A stretch of DNA of 64,000 bases, from assembly GCA_031800475.1 (NCBI GenBank), contig DAPKRQ010000152.1, positions 10,432 through 74,431 of the forward strand, written 5' to 3'. The stretch's first letter is position 1; each line of letters starts with the position of its first letter. The DNA is from Kuafuiihalomonas phototrophica. Lineage in GTDB: Bacteria; Myxococcota; Kuafuiibacteriia; Kuafuiibacteriales; Kuafuiibacteriaceae. The notes below the pieces were generated by a model that saw only the letters and a list, made by a program, of their open reading frames with translations, did not search any database and was not told the DNA's origin. Position numbers and translations under genes: made by a program. Below are positions 62,370 to 64,000 of this stretch, piece after piece.

Positions 62370-62956
62370 GACGCGCCCACCGCCTTTCTTCGCGTCGACG
62401 CGTCCGGGCCGATGCCCTGCTCACGCGCCACCTTGATGAAGGCGGCCCGGGCCAGACGAAGGCGGCTGCGGACGGTCGGTTCGCCGACCCCGAGCAGTTC
62501 GGCGGCCTCGCTGGCGGTCCGCTGTTCGATCTCGACCAGCACCAGCACCTCGCGCTGGATCGGGGTCAACGCGTCCAGGATGCGCTGGCATTGCCGGGCG
62601 CGCTCGGCCCGCTCCGCGTCCTCGCCGGGGCCGGAGCGCGGGTCCGAGTGGGTCTCGACTTCGGAATGGGACCAACGCTGGTACCACGCCCGCCGCCGAT
62701 ACTTGGCCACGGTCTTGCGGGTGATGCCGTACAGCCAAGAGCGAAAATCCGCCGGGTTCCGCAGGGTGTGGAGTCGATCCAAGGCCGTGAGGAGGGCTTC
62801 GTGGCTCAGGTCCTCCGGGTCCAGCGGGGGGCCAGCCAGCCGTCGGGTCCAAGCGAGCACCGTCTCCAGATACGGCTCCACGAGCTCTCCCTTGGCTCGC
62901 GGGTCCCCGGACAAGCAGCGACGGATCAGTTCCGGACTCGGAGCTGGGCGCGTCAT
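62366..62956 (-). CDS. ECF-type RNA polymerase sigma factor
   Basis: 196 aa from the ATG at 62956; the frame upstream lacks conserved sequence. Region 2 is PEDLSHEALLTALDRLHTLRNPADFRSWLYGITRK and region 4 is ALTPIQREVLVLVEIEQRTASEAAELLG-like, split by a polar linker. The TGA overlaps the anti-sigma ATG (TCAT on the plus strand). It should direct polymerase to a small set of promoters, perhaps its own operon including the M23 peptidase. Confidence 0.9.
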   Translation of the reverse strand: MTRPAPSPELIRRCLSGDPRAKGELVEPYLETVLAWTRRLAGPPLDPEDLSHEALLTALDRLHTLRNPADFRSWLYGITRKTVAKYRRRAWYQRWSHSEVETHSDPRSGPGEDAERAERARQCQRILDALTPIQREVLVLVEIEQRTASEAAELLGVGEPTVRSRLRLARAAFIKVAREQGIGPDASTRRKAVGAS

Positions 62957-63094
62957 GCTCGAAGACCCCTTGTCACGTCCAAGGGCCCATCGCCAAGGCC
63001 GGGTCCTCGGACCGTCGACGCCCCAGACCCATCCGGTGCTCCATGTGCCGACCGCCGCCATCGCCGTTGCCGTGCGGTGGACGGCGCCGACCGA

Positions 63095-64000
63095 TCACCG
63101 GTCCCCCCCACCTGCCGAAGATGAACCGGACCGGGCCAGGGTGTAGGTGACGAGGCCGAGCCCGTTTCCGCCGAGCCGAAGGGGGCGCGCGCCTCGCTCC
63201 ACGCAGCCCGCCCACTTCGCGCCGTTCGGCGTACCCCGCACGGGCACCACACTCCGCAACTTCCCCCCCTGAAAGCTGACCGACAGCCGGGCCCGGTCCA
63301 CCCTGTCCAGGTGCGTCCGAAAGCACCGGCGCACGACCCCCTCCAGCCGACGCAAGGCCGCCGCTTGGTTCGGGGCGTCCCGGTCGATGCGGCTCACCCG
63401 GCGGCTGACCCGAAGCGGTTCGGGAGCCGAAGGCGCGTCTCGGCGACGGGTCGACGCCGGAAGATGAAGCTCGACCCGGGCGGTCTGTCCGGGCTCCAGC
63501 TCCAGGACCTGCTCCCGGGTCCGGTGCCCCGGAGCCCGCGCCCGGATCTCGTGGCGGCCCGGCGCCAGGCGATCGGGAAGCTCGGGCACGGCAACCCCAT
63601 CGATCTCGACCCGGGCTTTTCGGGGCTGGATGTCCCAGCTCACCACAGCCCGGCAGCGGCGATCGACCCGCTCCGCCAAGGCGCGGCCCCGGTCGGCCAA
63701 GCTGCATCGGCGGCAGAGCTTATCGAAACGGTCCACGGCTTCCAGAGCCTCGGTGCAGCGCCCCTCGGCCAAGCCCACCACGCCCCAGTTGAACGCGAAC
63801 GAGGGGTCCCCGGTCTCGGCCACGCCGCGGCGCATGGCCTCCCGGAAGGCCTGGAAGCGGCCGGCCCGATGGGCTTCGAAATGGGTGGCATAGGCCTCGG
63901 GCACCGGCACCAGACCTTCGGGCACCACGGGCCCCGAGCCGATGAGCTGCGGGCGAAGCAGCAAGCCGAGGCCCACCAAGGCGAGCAGCGCGAGGCCCCC
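63095..64000 (-). CDS. PEGA and AgmX-like domain protein (5' end beyond window)
   Basis: The frame is open to the right edge, so the start is outside; the last visible residues are a hydrophobic helix (LALVGLGLLLRP). A TPR-like part (FNWGVVGLAEGRCTEALEAVDRF) with four Cys is followed by a PEGA domain (RKARVEIDGVAVPELPDRLAPGRHEI). A C-terminal AgmX-like domain closes it (VVRRCFRTHLDRVDRARLSVSF, GCVERGARPLRLGG). A cell-envelope scaffold is likely. It lies 138 bases upstream of the ECF sigma gene on the same strand. Confidence 0.82.
   Translation of the reverse strand, partial: GGLALLALVGLGLLLRPQLIGSGPVVPEGLVPVPEAYATHFEAHRAGRFQAFREAMRRGVAETGDPSFAFNWGVVGLAEGRCTEALEAVDRFDKLCRRCSLADRGRALAERVDRRCRAVVSWDIQPRKARVEIDGVAVPELPDRLAPGRHEIRARAPGHRTREQVLELEPGQTARVELHLPASTRRRDAPSAPEPLRVSRRVSRIDRDAPNQAAALRRLEGVVRRCFRTHLDRVDRARLSVSFQGGKLRSVVPVRGTPNGAKWAGCVERGARPLRLGGNGLGLVTYTLARSGSSSAGGGDR

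Overview
The window reads as chromosomal DNA of a high-GC deltaproteobacterial lineage, most likely Myxococcota or a near relative such as Bradymonadota. The clues are an AgmX/PglI-type C-terminal domain in at least three proteins, a matrixin-like protease ending in a MYXO-CTERM-like tail, FHA proteins and a sigma-54 activator, PEGA and tail-anchored proteins, and many lipoproteins. Coding density is high. GTG starts and 4-base start/stop overlaps are frequent. I see no phage, insertion sequence, CRISPR array or integrase.

Layout. 1-4.7 kb: the 3' end of an S9 peptidase, a NahK-like sugar kinase, a HIT protein, a membrane-anchored endonuclease/phosphatase and a thiolase. 4.8-11.7 kb: a GT2-GtrA transferase facing a three-gene CzcCBA-type heavy-metal efflux operon. 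11.7-19.4 kb: M17 aminopeptidase, valS, a coupled operon (secreted 564-aa protein, ruvX, greB) and a DsbD-N-like lipoprotein. 19.4-28.2 kb: a gene whose 3' end is tandemly duplicated, an AgmX-N-like protein, RNase Z, an FHA-Fis protein, hisS-mrp, argS and a beta-barrel porin. 28.3-29.8 kb: Sua5, a small membrane ORF and DUF427.

29.8-33.5 kb holds the most unusual locus. A sigma-54 activator (FHA, AAA+, Fis) lies between two outward-facing genes, a lipoprotein and an AgmX-domain protein. Each of these has a well-spaced -24/-12 promoter, and TGACAC/GTGTCA inverted repeats sit beside both promoters and upstream of the activator. This looks like a self-contained sigma-54 regulon of unknown function.

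33.5-49.9 kb: an alpha/beta hydrolase, a STAS-like protein, a small membrane protein, icd facing glgC, an SLC13 transporter, a Cys-rich lipoprotein, nrdA and nrdB separated by an intrinsic terminator, two divergent unknown genes around a perfect palindrome, a CaCA antiporter, a secreted carboxypeptidase-regulatory-like protein, an MGDG-synthase-like glycosyltransferase and a GH1 beta-glucosidase. 50-54.3 kb: an ATP-grasp ligase paired with an S15/CocE hydrolase, and a YdcF protein. 54.3-59.7 kb: a MerR regulator, a tail-anchored unknown, an orphan ABC ATPase, a matrixin-like protease with its secreted partner and a small exported protein. 59.8-64 kb: tRNA-Gln and tRNA-Glu with a strong terminator, a membrane coiled-coil protein, an ECF sigma/anti-sigma/M23 peptidase operon and a PEGA/AgmX protein that runs off the end.

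All assignments come from reading motifs and gene order by eye. No database search was run.
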